A stretch of DNA of 64,000 bases from Lederbergia wuyishanensis (GCF_022900255.1 NZ_JALIRM010000010.1:62001-126000), one strand, 5' to 3'. Shown: positions 42,978 through 52,240, counted from the stretch's first letter. Notes: generated from the letters alone by a model not told the origin. Program-made: numbers and translations.

Positions 42978-43496
42978 TTATTCATTAATTTTTAACCATG
43001 CAAGAGCTCTTTGTTCAAGACCTTTCACATATTTCTCTTTACCAAGGCTATAACCTTCAATATCTTTAGGAAACTCCGTAGCTAGTTGCTCTTTTAATTT
43101 TCCATACTCTATTAATACATGTTTATGTGGTCTTAAATAATCTCGCACTGCTAAATGGCGTTCAATTTCAAATGTATTATTACATTGAAAAATATGCACT
43201 TGATGTGTTCTATTTTCTCCCCCTTTTCGGAAATACCTTCTTCCCTTCATCCCAAATTCACCAAGTGGCTCATATCCAATCTCAATCATTTTCCGATTAT
43301 ATTGATCAACAACTTCAATATTTTTAACGACAGGCATAATATCGATGATAGGTTTAGCTTTCAAATTAGGTACTGCCGTACTACCAATGTGATGAATTTC
43401 AACAATTTCATCTTCTAGAATTTCATGTATCTTGCAAGCTTCTTTTTTAAATAACTCTGGCCAGTTTTCATCATAGTTGGTCACAACTATATTCAT
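42978..43496 (-). CDS. GrpB-family (UPF0157) protein
   Basis: A 172-residue nucleotidyltransferase-fold protein. The signatures are IHHIGSTAVPNLKAKPIIDIMPVV and RTHQVHIFQ...ERHLAVRDYLRPH. Start at ATG 43496 (MNIVVTNYDENWPELF), with GGTGAG upstream. The family is widespread, sometimes fused to CoaE, and its biochemical role is unclear. Single gene. Confidence 0.9.
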   Translation of the reverse strand: MNIVVTNYDENWPELFKKEACKIHEILEDEIVEIHHIGSTAVPNLKAKPIIDIMPVVKNIEVVDQYNRKMIEIGYEPLGEFGMKGRRYFRKGGENRTHQVHIFQCNNTFEIERHLAVRDYLRPHKHVLIEYGKLKEQLATEFPKDIEGYSLGKEKYVKGLEQRALAWLKINE

Positions 43497-43540
43497 TGCA
43501 CGACTCACCATTTCTCTTCACCACACTTTATATCTTTTTA

Positions 43541-43774
43541 CTAATCTAATACTTTTGGACCGGAATTCGGACAATAATCACAATATGGATAAGCAAATAT
43601 AAACGGAAGTATTCCTAATAACGTAACAACTAATCCAAATACTCCCATTATTAGTGAAAGGTTTTCAAGGCAACCATCCTTTTGTACACTTTTGGTAATT
43701 ACAACCAATCCAATGTTAACATACATATAATTACTATCAATTAAGATCTTCTTTCTTTCAAAAAAGCGTACCAC
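43541..43774 (-). CDS. possible small membrane protein
   Basis: 77 residues by frame, with one strongly hydrophobic segment near the C-terminus (MGVFGLVVTLLGILPFIFAYPY) followed by CDYCPNSGP. No ribosome site is seen before the first start, and the real start may be later. No family recognised. Confidence 0.35.
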   Translation of the reverse strand: MVRFFERKKILIDSNYMYVNIGLVVITKSVQKDGCLENLSLIMGVFGLVVTLLGILPFIFAYPYCDYCPNSGPKVLD

Positions 43775-43843
43775 TTATGATGACTTTTTTACTTCGATTA
43801 GTCATTTAGCCCCTTCTTCTCTAAATAATGAAGCACTCTTTAA

Positions 43844-44950
43844 TTACGATTGACTTTGATGCTTTATTTTCCTTTTATCCGCAATATTAAAAATCAATCT
43901 AATTAAAGGCGGAACTGCAAAGAAAATAAAGAAGGTCCTAAACAGCTGGTAGCCGGATACAAAAGATAAATCGGCATTGATTGCGTGTGCAATTACTCCC
44001 ATTTGATCCATTCCCCCTGGAGCCAAGCTTAGTAAGGCTGTTGCGTTAGAAATAGGTTGTAGTTTCGTTAGCAAAATACTTAAACCAATCGCCCCAAAAA
44101 CAAGCATAAATCCACTCCCAAGTGCAAGACCGAAAGTTTTTATTTTCCTAGGAATCTGATTAGGAGTTAGCATTAGTCCAACATAAGTGCCCAGCATTAG
44201 CTGAGCAGCATTAATGATGGGAGAAGGTAATTGTGGTCCCTCTATGCCATAAGCTTGTAAAATCGCTGTTCCAATAGCTGGGCCAATCAAATAAGCGGTT
44301 GGAAATTTAATTTTCGAACCAAGAAGGGCGAAGAGGATACATATTACTGTAAATATAAGGATGTTGGGAAACAATTGATTCCAGCTCGCAATGGATAAAT
44401 CCCGAACTACATTGGTAGTAGTTGAGGTCCCAACACTACCAGAATCAGCAAACATCGGCACCAGCACAAGCAACGGCATTACAATGATGATAATCATTAC
44501 ACGGATAACTTGAGTAATCGTAACAATAGCCAAGTTAATGCCCTTCGTCTCTTCAGCCAACATTATTATTTGTGAGAGTCCCCCTGGAATACTTGCCAAT
44601 AATAACGTCCTATAATCACTATCAGATAGCTTGGACACGAGATAAGCAATTCCCGCACAAAAAAATAACAGTAATACAGTCATCAAAAACATATAAGGCA
44701 ACTGCAACACCATTTCATGCAAAGCTGTTGTTGTCATCGAAAGTCCAATCGTATACCCAACAATAATCATTCCAGAATTTCGAATAGATCTTGGCCAAAC
44801 AAATTTGCGTTTTGTTATGTTCGCACTAATTAGCACCACAATCATGGGTCCGAGGAGCCACGGGACTGGAATATGGAGGAAACTAAATAAGACGCCACCA
44901 ATAATTGCGATTATTAGGGTAATAGATATTTGTTTAAATGTATTTTTCAT
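43844..44950 (-). CDS. AbrB-duplication family membrane protein
   Basis: 368 residues with about ten hydrophobic segments arranged as two similar halves (about 5-165 and 190-350), each with the pattern PVPWLLGPM or FPTAYLIGPAIGTAIL and a following GY-x-IG or GTYVGL. This is the family once labelled ammonia-monooxygenase-like AbrB. Its function is not established; transport is possible. It is a single minus-strand gene divergent from an aldo/keto reductase. Not related to the AbrB DNA-binding regulator of Bacillus. Confidence 0.87.
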   Translation of the reverse strand: MKNTFKQISITLIIAIIGGVLFSFLHIPVPWLLGPMIVVLISANITKRKFVWPRSIRNSGMIIVGYTIGLSMTTTALHEMVLQLPYMFLMTVLLLFFCAGIAYLVSKLSDSDYRTLLLASIPGGLSQIIMLAEETKGINLAIVTITQVIRVMIIIIVMPLLVLVPMFADSGSVGTSTTTNVVRDLSIASWNQLFPNILIFTVICILFALLGSKIKFPTAYLIGPAIGTAILQAYGIEGPQLPSPIINAAQLMLGTYVGLMLTPNQIPRKIKTFGLALGSGFMLVFGAIGLSILLTKLQPISNATALLSLAPGGMDQMGVIAHAINADLSFVSGYQLFRTFFIFFAVPPLIRLIFNIADKRKIKHQSQS

Positions 44951-45101
44951 AGTATAAAACCTTCTGAATTCATTTGTTCTTATTGTAAATTTTTGTTTAA
45001 AACATTGTCAAAGAATCAAAATATCGTAAATAAGTCAAAGTATATGAAATAAATTCCTATATATGGTAATGTTTTATTAAAACCGAGAGGAGCGATGAAA
45101 G

Positions 45102-45944
45102 ATGAGTGTTTCTATTCCTAAGATTTCACTTAATGATGGCTTTTCTTTACCAGTGATAGGCTTAGGTACATACAGTCTGAGAGGAAATGCTGGGGTCAAC
45201 GCCATTAAACATGCCATTGATATCGGATATCGCCTAATTGATTCTGCCTACAACTATGAAAATGAAGGAACTGTTGGAGAGGCGATTCGAAGGAGTTCCA
45301 TTCCGAGAGATCAATTAATCGTTACATCTAAGCTACCTGGACGCTATCATTCTTATGAAAAAGCTGTTTTAGCCATACAAGAATCGCTATATCGTGCAAA
45401 TCTAGATTATTATGATTTATATCTCATTCACTGGCCAAATCCTAAACAAGACTTATATTTGGAAGCTTGGCAAGCCTTAATTGATGCGCAAAAATGGGGT
45501 CTCATTCGCTCGATCGGGGTTTCAAATTTCTTACCAGAGCATCTTGAGCGTTTAGAAAAGGAAACTGGTGTTATGCCAAGTGTGAACCAAATAGAATTGC
45601 ATCCGTTTTTTAATCAAGAACAACAAAGAAGATGGCATAAAGAGAATCATATAGTGACAGAATCATGGAGTCCACTGGCGAGGGCAAATGCCATCCTAGA
45701 AAATGAAACGATCAAAAAAATTGCTGAACAGCATAATAAATCTGTTTCACAGATTGTCTTACGCTGGCATTATCAATTAGGTGCGGTATCCATTCCTAAA
45801 TCAGGTTCTCCTTCACGTCAACTGGAAAACCTATCAATTTTTGATTTTTCGTTAAATGAAAATGAAATGAATAGGATATCAGAACTAACTCGGCCTAATG
45901 GAAGAATGAACAATCAAGATCCAGCTAAATATGAAGAATTCTGA
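45102..45944 (+). CDS. aldo/keto reductase (YvgN/YtbE-like)
   Basis: 280 residues of the AKR5 glyoxal-reductase type. Visible are LNDGFSLPVIGLGTYSL, the catalytic GYRLIDSAYNYENEGTVGEAI (Asp, Tyr), VTSKLPGR (Lys), LYLIHWPNP (His) and IGVSNFLPEHLERL. Reduces small aldehydes such as methylglyoxal with NADPH in related proteins. Own terminator. Confidence 0.92.
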   Translation: MSVSIPKISLNDGFSLPVIGLGTYSLRGNAGVNAIKHAIDIGYRLIDSAYNYENEGTVGEAIRRSSIPRDQLIVTSKLPGRYHSYEKAVLAIQESLYRANLDYYDLYLIHWPNPKQDLYLEAWQALIDAQKWGLIRSIGVSNFLPEHLERLEKETGVMPSVNQIELHPFFNQEQQRRWHKENHIVTESWSPLARANAILENETIKKIAEQHNKSVSQIVLRWHYQLGAVSIPKSGSPSRQLENLSIFDFSLNENEMNRISELTRPNGRMNNQDPAKYEEF

Positions 45945-45952
45945 TAATAGAA

Positions 45953-45979
45953 AGAGCGCGTCATATAATGATGCGCTCT
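45953..45979 (+). terminator. terminator of the aldo/keto reductase
   Basis: AGAGCGCGTCAT pairs with ATGATGCGCTCT (one G-U pair) around ATA, followed by AAATTTACTTTTTT. Confidence 0.7.
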
Positions 45980-46066
45980 AAATTTACTTTTTTAGCATTA
46001 AGTATTATCTGAAGGCAACAATTCTTCTCGGTGCATTCATCCTCTTAGTACCCTATACTCTCTAAA

Positions 46067-46843
46067 TTATTTACTCCTACAAAACTCAACCACTTCTCTA
46101 TACGATAAATCTCCTCCAAAAATATCTAATGAACTCCCAATTGTAATATCTAAATTCCCATTAGAAATTTGGTAAAACGTTTCTAAATCCTTTATTGAAC
46201 TTACTCCACCTGCATATGTAGTCGGAATTGAAACCCATTTTGATAATTGTTCTACTAAATCCTCTTGTATTCCTGAGCGCTTTCCTTCTACATCTACTGC
46301 ATGGATTAAAAATTCATCACAATATTTTTCTAGTTCCCTAATTGTTGAACTATTGACCTCTAAATTACTATATTGGGTCCATTTGTTTGTGACTACAAAC
46401 CACTTCCCATTCTTTTTCTTACAACTAAGGTCTATTACCAACTTATCTTTTCCAACTGTCTCAACGATTCTATTCAATCTATCTTTCTTAAGTTCACCAT
46501 TTTCAAATATGTAGGAAGTAACAATTACATGTGAGGCTCCATTTTCTAGATAGAAGTTTGCATTGTCCGATGTAATCCCCCCACCAATCTGTAAACCTTC
46601 AGGATATTCATTTAATGCTTGTATAGCCGAATCTTTGTTACCATCACCAAGCATAATCACATGTCCACCTGTTAAACCGTCATTTTTAAACATTGAAGCA
46701 TAAAAGGCCGACCCATGTTCTGATACAAAATTTTCAGTAACTAAATCATTATCCAACCGAAGTGTGTCCCCAACAATTTGTTTAACTTTTCCTTGATGTA
46801 TGTCTATACATGGTCTAAATTTCAACTTAATCAATTCCTTCAT
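46067..46843 (-). CDS. hisA: HisA, eukaryotic-type ProFAR isomerase
   Basis: Isomerase of the fourth histidine step. The sequence follows plant and fungal HIS6/HISN3, not the usual bacterial HisA: FRPCIDIHQGKVKQIVG, NLTGGHVIMLG-like LTGGHVIMLGDGNKDSA, GLQIGGGITSDNA, GASHVIVTSYIFENG, KLVIDLSCKKKNGKWFVVTNKW, FLIHAVDVEGKRSGI and SIPTTYAGGVSSIKDL. Length 258. There are no other his genes beside it, so it is outside a his operon. The start is ATG 46843 or TTG 46825, which has AAGGA upstream. Transfer of this type of hisA is the likely explanation. Confidence 0.88.
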   Translation of the reverse strand: MKELIKLKFRPCIDIHQGKVKQIVGDTLRLDNDLVTENFVSEHGSAFYASMFKNDGLTGGHVIMLGDGNKDSAIQALNEYPEGLQIGGGITSDNANFYLENGASHVIVTSYIFENGELKKDRLNRIVETVGKDKLVIDLSCKKKNGKWFVVTNKWTQYSNLEVNSSTIRELEKYCDEFLIHAVDVEGKRSGIQEDLVEQLSKWVSIPTTYAGGVSSIKDLETFYQISNGNLDITIGSSLDIFGGDLSYREVVEFCRSK

Positions 46844-46915
46844 AAAATAATGTTCTCTTTATTATATAGGAAAAATTCCTATAACCTATCTAGCACCCTG
46901 GCATCGATGTAAGTT

Positions 46916-47440
46916 TTATTTTTTCAATATTCCTAAATATTCCACCCAAGGACCAACGTCTTCTTTGTATCTCTTCGCCATTACTCGTACAATTTGGGCA
47001 ATATGGGTTAAGTCATGAGTAACCCATGTTGCAATTAATTCTCTTACCCTTACGACTCCAAATTCAGGATGAGAACCCGTTAATTCCAAGTGTAACTCAG
47101 GTTCAATAAATGATTCTAGCTTTTCTATATTTTGCATACGAATCGTTTTAAACTCAAGCAGTTTTTCTTCTATCGACTTCTTCTCGCTATCATTTAGGTG
47201 AGAAAAACGATCGAAAGGAGGAAATGGTTTGCTTTCACCTTCTTGAAGCATGAACTCCAGCCTTGGGATCCAATTCGTTTTCTCTCCTTCAATAAGATGC
47301 TCAATTACTTCTGTTGCATTCCAAGTTCCTTCACCTTCGTTGCATTCCAACCAGCCATTTGATAAACCCGATAAAAAAAATTCTAATGTTGTCGGTGTGC
47401 GTTCTAAGACTTCAATCGCTTCATTTAGATTAAAGTTCAT
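46916..47440 (-). CDS. DinB family protein
   Basis: Four-helix-bundle putative metal enzyme of 174 residues. It has the conserved helix-one His ([10 protein letters not shown]) and the C-terminal [32 protein letters not shown] motif with two His. DinB/YfiT proteins include thiol-dependent transferases such as bacillithiol S-transferases. Its ATG overlaps the stop of the C39/YdeI gene (ATGA), so the two are translationally coupled. Confidence 0.9.
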   Translation of the reverse strand: MNFNLNEAIEVLERTPTTLEFFLSGLSNGWLECNEGEGTWNATEVIEHLIEGEKTNWIPRLEFMLQEGESKPFPPFDRFSHLNDSEKKSIEEKLLEFKTIRMQNIEKLESFIEPELHLELTGSHPEFGVVRVRELIATWVTHDLTHIAQIVRVMAKRYKEDVGPWVEYLGILKK

Positions 47441-48018
47441 ATCGAATCTCCTTGTCTCTTTAGGATTGTCATTATCTTCTCAATATACTTTTTCCGAACG
47501 ACGGGATTTTTGTAATGACTAATCCCATTAATATATTTTGATTTCTGGGGATACGGTAACCTATTAAAAACTTCGTATGCCTCTTGATTGAGCTCAAATG
47601 CTTCGTTAAAGTCATTTGGTATTTTTAGCTCAATCTGCTTGTCTTCATAAATACCATCCTTAAACAGCTCCATGTAGTGGGTAATCTTTCCTTCAGGTGT
47701 GTAACTTTCTAGCACTCCGAACTCTGGATCATAATAGGTACCATTATAATAAATAACACTATGATGATAAGCAGGAAATTTAACCAATAACACGCAAAGA
47801 GGAGGAAGATCTTTTATATCTACAACTGAACGCCAGCTAATATAATCAATTTTATACTTTTTCAACGCTTTATAAAAATGAGATGTCCCCGAACCTCGCA
47901 TTCCTTTCATTACTGAAACAGCTTCTTCTATTGGAATCTGTGCAATCATAGCCAAGCACGCTTCATCACATGCTGAGAAATCTGGTTGAGGTACATAAGC
48001 TATAGTAAATTTACTCAT
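47437..48018 (-). CDS. C39-like peptidase fused to a YdeI/OmpD-type domain
   Basis: 193 residues with two parts. The N-terminal part (1-110) looks like a papain-like C39 fold: oxyanion Gln Q11 and Cys C17 in [17 protein letters not shown], His in [11 protein letters not shown] (85/86) and Asp D97 in YYDPEFG. The C-terminal part (130-190) is the YdeI/OmpD-associated module ([36 protein letters not shown]). I know these as separate proteins; the fusion is unusual. The role may be peptide processing or protection against bacteriocins, which is inference. Coupled to DinB. Confidence 0.75.
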   Translation of the reverse strand: MSKFTIAYVPQPDFSACDEACLAMIAQIPIEEAVSVMKGMRGSGTSHFYKALKKYKIDYISWRSVVDIKDLPPLCVLLVKFPAYHHSVIYYNGTYYDPEFGVLESYTPEGKITHYMELFKDGIYEDKQIELKIPNDFNEAFELNQEAYEVFNRLPYPQKSKYINGISHYKNPVVRKKYIEKIMTILKRQGDSI

Positions 48019-48045
48019 TTTCCCTCCTATTTAGTGACCTGAATA

Positions 48046-48180
48046 TCAATTCTTGTGATTCAATTCCTTCAATAACTCAATGATTTCTTTTCTTTGCTCA
48101 TTTGCTTCTTTCATTTTTAATTCAAGTGACCAGCAACTTATCGTGATTACAATGACTAGGATTAATATAATGAATTCCAA
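48046..48180 (-). CDS. 44-residue membrane-anchored coiled-coil peptide
   Basis: TTG start at 48180, with AGGTG 8 nt upstream. Residues 2-17 are a pure hydrophobic segment (EFIILILVIVITISCW) and 19-42 a charged heptad-like helix (LKMKEANEQRKEIIELLKEL). The stop is 27 bp before the C39/YdeI gene, so it is probably the first gene of a three-gene operon with that and DinB. Below the usual length cut-off of gene finders. Confidence 0.65.
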   Translation of the reverse strand: MEFIILILVIVITISCWSLELKMKEANEQRKEIIELLKELNHKN

Positions 48181-48437
48181 TAATAAACACCTACTCTTAA
48201 TTATTACTTAATATCATTCTTTTTTGATACAACAATCTCCTTTAAAAACTACAAAAGTAAAAAGAATCTAGACCTCTGTATAGTTTATTGAACTTATCAT
48301 TACAGCAATACAGAAACAGATTCATAGAGTGGATTGTATTTTTCCAAATGTCACCACTAGAATAATAGAATAAAAGGCAGTAATATATAGTAAGTGTTTT
48401 TTACGAGAAAAACGACTATATTTTTAACTATATATGA

Positions 48438-48551
48438 CCTGTATAACCTCAAGAATATGGCTTGGGGGTATCTACCGGGAACCTTAAAAATCCTGACTAC
48501 AGAAAATGAATAACTCATTTTTTGTAGTCAGGATTTTTTGTTTTTTGAAAA
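48438..48551 (+). ncRNA. purine riboswitch of pbuE, guanine-type base, ON switch
   Basis: Aptamer at 48438-48502: TATAA, P2 CCTCAAG/CTTGGGG with loop AATATGG, J2/3 GTATCTACC, P3 with loop ACCTTAAA, J3/1 GACTAC. The base that selects the ligand (position 74 in xpt numbering) is C in GACTAC, as in guanine riboswitches; B. subtilis pbuE has U (GATTAC) and binds adenine. The 3' side (CCTGACTAC) pairs with GTAGTCAGG at 48534-48542 to make the terminator, so ligand binding should prevent termination and switch the gene on. Confidence 0.93.
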
Positions 48552-48596
48552 ACATCGAGCCTATTCTTTATCTATAGAAAGGATGAGATTCACACC

Positions 48597-49793
48597 ATGA
48601 ATTTAAAAGTTTTTATATTAGCATTATGTACAATCGCGGCTGGATTGGTTGAATTGATTATAGGTGGGATATTACCTACAATAGCCGACGATTTTAATAT
48701 TACGTTAGGGACTGCCGGTCAACTTATTACAGTGTTCGCACTTATTTATGCTATTGCGGGACCTGTTTTACTTATGTTAACTAGTAAAATTGAACGCAAG
48801 AAATTATACCTTGCATCTCTATTTGTTTTCATTATTGGTAATATCATGACATACTTCAGTCAGAGCTTTATTTTTATGATGAGCGCAAGAGTCTTAACAG
48901 CGATTAGTACAGCACTGATCGTTGTGCTATCGTTAACGATTGCCGCAAAAATTGCAGCCCCTACTCATCAGGCAAAAGCAGTAGGACTTATTTATATGGG
49001 AATTAGTTCTGCACTTGTATTAGGAGTCCCATTAGGAATCTTAATTTCTAACGCATTTGGATGGCGTGTAATATTCCTTGGTATCGCCGTATTGGCACTC
49101 ATATCAATGGCATTAATTTCAATCTTTTTGGAGCGTATCCCTGGTGAAAAAACAATTCCACTTTCACAACAATTAAAAGCTGTGGCTAGCGCAAAAATAA
49201 GTAGCGCCCATCTTGCTACATTGTTTATGCTAGCGGGGCATTATACGCTATATGCCTATTTCACACCATTTTTAGAAACAAATCTTCATTTAAATTCCTA
49301 TTGGATTAGTATCTGCTATTTCGTATTTGGAATTGCTGCTATTAGTGGTGGAGCTTTCGGAGGAATTCTTTCGGATTGGATTGGAGCTCCTAAGAGTATA
49401 CTCATCGTAATTGGCGCATTTGCTATCGTACTAGCCATTTTGCCCTTCACGACTTTTTCACTTTTCTTATTCATTCCAATCATGATGGTTTGGGGTGCAT
49501 TAAGTTGGAGTCTATCACCACCGCAACAAAGCTATTTGATTCAAACGGATCCAGCAACATCTGACATTCAGCAAAGCTTCAATAATTCTGCCTTGCAAAT
49601 CGGGATTTCATTGGGTTCAGCGATTGGCGGCGTTGTATTGAATCACACAGGTTCAGTTTCCGGTACAGCATGGGTTGGTTGTGTTGTTGTTATTATCTCC
49701 CTATTGTGTGCTTATTTTTCTTTAACAAGACCAGCTATAAATAGAAATGAAAAGCCAGAAGCCTCATCTCTTTTTAAGAATACAGTTCAATAA
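48597..49793 (+). CDS. pbuE: purine efflux pump PbuE
   Basis: Twelve-helix MFS exporter of purine bases and nucleosides. It matches B. subtilis PbuE (known substrates hypoxanthine and adenine) along its whole length: [28 protein letters not shown] [51 protein letters not shown] and [26 protein letters not shown]. 398 residues. Controlled by the purine riboswitch in its leader. Start ATG 48597, 14 bp after AAAGGATGAG. Confidence 0.94.
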   Translation: MNLKVFILALCTIAAGLVELIIGGILPTIADDFNITLGTAGQLITVFALIYAIAGPVLLMLTSKIERKKLYLASLFVFIIGNIMTYFSQSFIFMMSARVLTAISTALIVVLSLTIAAKIAAPTHQAKAVGLIYMGISSALVLGVPLGILISNAFGWRVIFLGIAVLALISMALISIFLERIPGEKTIPLSQQLKAVASAKISSAHLATLFMLAGHYTLYAYFTPFLETNLHLNSYWISICYFVFGIAAISGGAFGGILSDWIGAPKSILIVIGAFAIVLAILPFTTFSLFLFIPIMMVWGALSWSLSPPQQSYLIQTDPATSDIQQSFNNSALQIGISLGSAIGGVVLNHTGSVSGTAWVGCVVVIISLLCAYFSLTRPAINRNEKPEASSLFKNTVQ

Positions 49794-49873
49794 GGGACAT
49801 TTCCGTTGGGATAAGGAAAAGGTTTGCTCCAATCATATTGACCTAAAGCAAGGAATATTTTAGTTAGTTGAAT

Positions 49874-49918
49874 AAGAAACAGTCTGTATACTTTATAAAG
49901 GGACTGTTTCTTTTTATT
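49874..49918 (+). terminator. terminator of pbuE
   Basis: AAGAAACAGTC pairs with GACTGTTTCTT (49902-49912) and TTTATTT follows. Confidence 0.85.
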
Positions 49919-50148
49919 TAGTTTCTAATATGTCCTTATTTTTTATTCCCACAGCTAACAAAATATAAATCCGTCTACACATAAAGAACCATCCCCCTAA
50001 TTGATTATTTTATGCAAATAAAGGTTCTTATTCAAACTACCTATTTAAGTCCTATGATTAAAATAGTTGGGAAGATGATTTTTTCACAGAACTTCGTCCT
50101 CATTCTAAAAAAGTTGTTTATTATAGCTAAGATTGCATTTTTCCTATC

Positions 50149-50166
50149 TAATCAAACGTTTAATTA
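50149..50166. promoter_or_regulatory. AATCAAACGTTTAATT palindrome, copy A
   Basis: TAATCAAACGTTTAATTA, the same operator-like motif as the array at 23744-23918. Centre 73 bp from copy B. No adjacent intact gene starts here. Confidence 0.5.
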
Positions 50167-50220
50167 GCTGCAAAGAGCATGAGTTTTTTATAAATGGGGC
50201 GCTATGTCACCCGCTCTGTT

Positions 50221-50240
50221 TTAATCAAACGTTTAATTAA
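50221..50240. promoter_or_regulatory. AATCAAACGTTTAATT palindrome, copy B
   Basis: TTAATCAAACGTTTAATTAA. It matches the array upstream of the Gfo/Idh gene, so both loci may answer to the same regulator. Confidence 0.5.
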
Positions 50241-50404
50241 TAGTTATTGTTCCTATATCTTTGCTATGATACAAGGCGTTGAACAGGAATTGATGATCTT
50301 TTTATACGGGAATGTCAAACAATCGGAATTTGATGTTCATTATACAGAAATATAAGCTTCGATCAGGACTAGAAATCGATATGCGTACCAAATACAATCT
50401 CATG

Positions 50405-50442
50405 ATAAAAAAACGTCATTCCAGCGCAAACACTGAATGACG
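50405..50442 (-). terminator. terminator of the DinB gene
   Basis: CGTCATT-CAG pairs with CTG-AATGACG with one bulged base; TTTTTTTATC follows on the minus strand. Confidence 0.8.
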
Positions 50443-50490
50443 GTTACCTTTTTTATACATATATTGGCCCTGCCCAGTGATTTTTTAGAC

Positions 50491-50937
50491 TCACTTAAAA
50501 ATCTGGTTATTCAAATGATGTTCCATATGGTCGAGATAATCTTGTATTAACCATTCCAAGGTTCTAAGTTGGTTATTACCTATATCGCATTGCAACGTTA
50601 GTTGATCTTGAGATATTTTACTAATAACATTGATTATTTTTTTATTTAAGCCAACCCATAGATTCATTACTTCCTCAATTGGTATATCACGATATCCCTG
50701 TAAATCTACCCATTGATCTTGATTATATGGGACAAGGACCAAAGGCTGATCTTCATATTGAATTCTAATAAACCTTTCAAGATTATTAATAGCTGAGTCA
50801 CATAAATGTCCTAGTATCTCTTTTTTGGACCATTTATGGGGCAAAGGTCGTTCTGATATTTCGATTTCAGTAAACCGACTGAATCCTTCCGGAACTTTTA
50901 CTAGCCAGGCGTTTAGCTCATTAATGACGTTCTGCAT
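50491..50937 (-). CDS. DinB-like protein
   Basis: 148 residues with the start at ATG 50937, behind AGGAG. The DinB/DUF664-like helix bundle has metal-ligand candidates in WSKKEILGHLCDSAINNLERFIR (His), and in the C-terminal LIQDYLDHMEHHLNNQI (three His). Likely a thiol- or metal-dependent transferase by family; substrate unknown. The start lies 14 bp inside the end region of the DUF5694 gene, which stops at 50951, so both share a transcript. Confidence 0.85.
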   Translation of the reverse strand: MQNVINELNAWLVKVPEGFSRFTEIEISERPLPHKWSKKEILGHLCDSAINNLERFIRIQYEDQPLVLVPYNQDQWVDLQGYRDIPIEEVMNLWVGLNKKIINVISKISQDQLTLQCDIGNNQLRTLEWLIQDYLDHMEHHLNNQIFK

Positions 50938-50950
50938 TTTCTTCCATCTC

Positions 50951-51703
50951 CTATCGTAGATATGTATCCGCACGTTCCAAGTTAAAAAGACTGCTTTCTT
51001 CTAAAAATTGATAAAGAATCTGTACATGTCCACTACCTACAATAAAAAGAATTCGGTCATCAGGGGAGGTTGCTAATCGTGCTAAATTTGAAAAAAGGAT
51101 TAAGTTTCGTTGGTACCACCAAATGAGCCAATCAATCCCAACATAATCATCAATCTCTCCAATACGTGCCATATTAATATACATTTCATGATGTTTCTTC
51201 ACTTCTATTGGATCATTACATGCTCGGTATAGATCGAGAATGGTAGGTGCAACACCTTCTGTTTCATCTTGACTCGCCGCTTCCAGCCATCCATAAATAG
51301 ATTGAAATAATTCAGGTTGATTTTCCTTAGCCCATTCATACACTTCTCCAGCACTTCTCGTTCCTGCACCTTTTTCCATCCAATCTATGGCATATATTTT
51401 TTCATGATTTAGTTCATTCGCAATTCGAAATCCAAGTTGGTAAATTTCGTTTACTTGCAGTTCAAAGTCTCCATTTTTATATCTTCTATACTCCTCATTT
51501 AGTTCGTTTTCCCTTTTTGTCACTCTTTCCAATGCTAATTTAGTAGGCTTATATTGTTTAATACGGTCTACGACATCTCGAATTTCTTGTTGTCTTTTTA
51601 AAGTCAATAAATCGTCTAAAGTAGACTGATACAGGTCTGAACTTGGTGCCATATGAAATGTACCAAATATTAAAACGGTAGGCTTTGTATTCAACCTTTC
51701 CAT
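50951..51703 (-). CDS. DUF5694 protein (TraB/Tiki-like)
   Basis: 250 residues. The N-terminal LIFGTFHMAPSSD and the C-terminal LFIVGSGHVQILYQFLE are the paired motifs of the TraB/ChaN/erythromycin-esterase-like superfamily, with His in both and KLALERVTKRENE (Glu) between. Cytoplasmic, without a signal peptide. Family function unknown. Translationally close to the DinB gene downstream. Confidence 0.85.
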   Translation of the reverse strand: MERLNTKPTVLIFGTFHMAPSSDLYQSTLDDLLTLKRQQEIRDVVDRIKQYKPTKLALERVTKRENELNEEYRRYKNGDFELQVNEIYQLGFRIANELNHEKIYAIDWMEKGAGTRSAGEVYEWAKENQPELFQSIYGWLEAASQDETEGVAPTILDLYRACNDPIEVKKHHEMYINMARIGEIDDYVGIDWLIWWYQRNLILFSNLARLATSPDDRILFIVGSGHVQILYQFLEESSLFNLERADTYLR

Positions 51704-51895
51704 CCCAATTTCCTCCTTATATTTTCCTATATCGATAGGTTCTATTTAAAGGATAGGATTTCCTCTTTTTAGTATTAACTTGTAGGTTCAACTAGGATTC
51801 ATACTTAAGTTGAGTAGTGTTACAATAAATTTAATAAATATCTTCCTGTGTATAGATACAATCTACAAAATTATAAAGGAAAAGAGGCGAATGAC

Positions 51896-52180
51896 ATGTG
51901 CCGCAACATTAAAACACTATTTAACTTTGACCCTCCCGCTACCGACGATGAAGTTTATGCAGCTTCTCTTCAATATGTGCGAAAGATTTCCGGTTTCAAT
52001 CAGCCATCGCAAGCAAACAAAGACGCTTTTAATCGTGCCATTGAGGAAATAGCGATCGCTACACAAAATTTACTAAACTCACTTGAAACGACAGCCCACC
52101 CACGTAATCGAGAGGTTGAAGCTGAGCGGGCTCGGGCTAGAAATGCAAAACGTTTTGGAATCAAAGATTTAACTGAATAA
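51896..52180 (+). CDS. DUF2277 protein
   Basis: 94 residues starting at ATG 51896 (MCRNIKTLFNFDPPATDDE), which is the fixed N-terminus of DUF2277. The middle SLQYVRKISGFNQPSQANKDAFNRAIEEIA and the Arg-rich C-terminus match the family. Small soluble helical protein, function unknown; it is often near DinB or glyoxalase genes. Convergent with the chemotaxis receptor gene. Confidence 0.92.
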   Translation: MCRNIKTLFNFDPPATDDEVYAASLQYVRKISGFNQPSQANKDAFNRAIEEIAIATQNLLNSLETTAHPRNREVEAERARARNAKRFGIKDLTE

Positions 52181-52240
52181 ATGTTGTTCATTAAACAGAT
52201 CTATAATAATGGCATTAAACCTTCCACCTTAATTAAAGAA

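Larger units (their letters stand above)
49919..50404. other. gene-poor gap with two orphan palindromes
   Basis: About 490 bp without a convincing gene. It holds two copies of the AATCAAACGTTTAATT palindrome (50149-50166 and 50221-50240). A 29-codon frame (50265-50354, MIQGVEQELMIFLYGN...) and a 36-codon frame running into the next terminator could be remnants of a gene; neither has a ribosome site. Confidence 0.4.
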
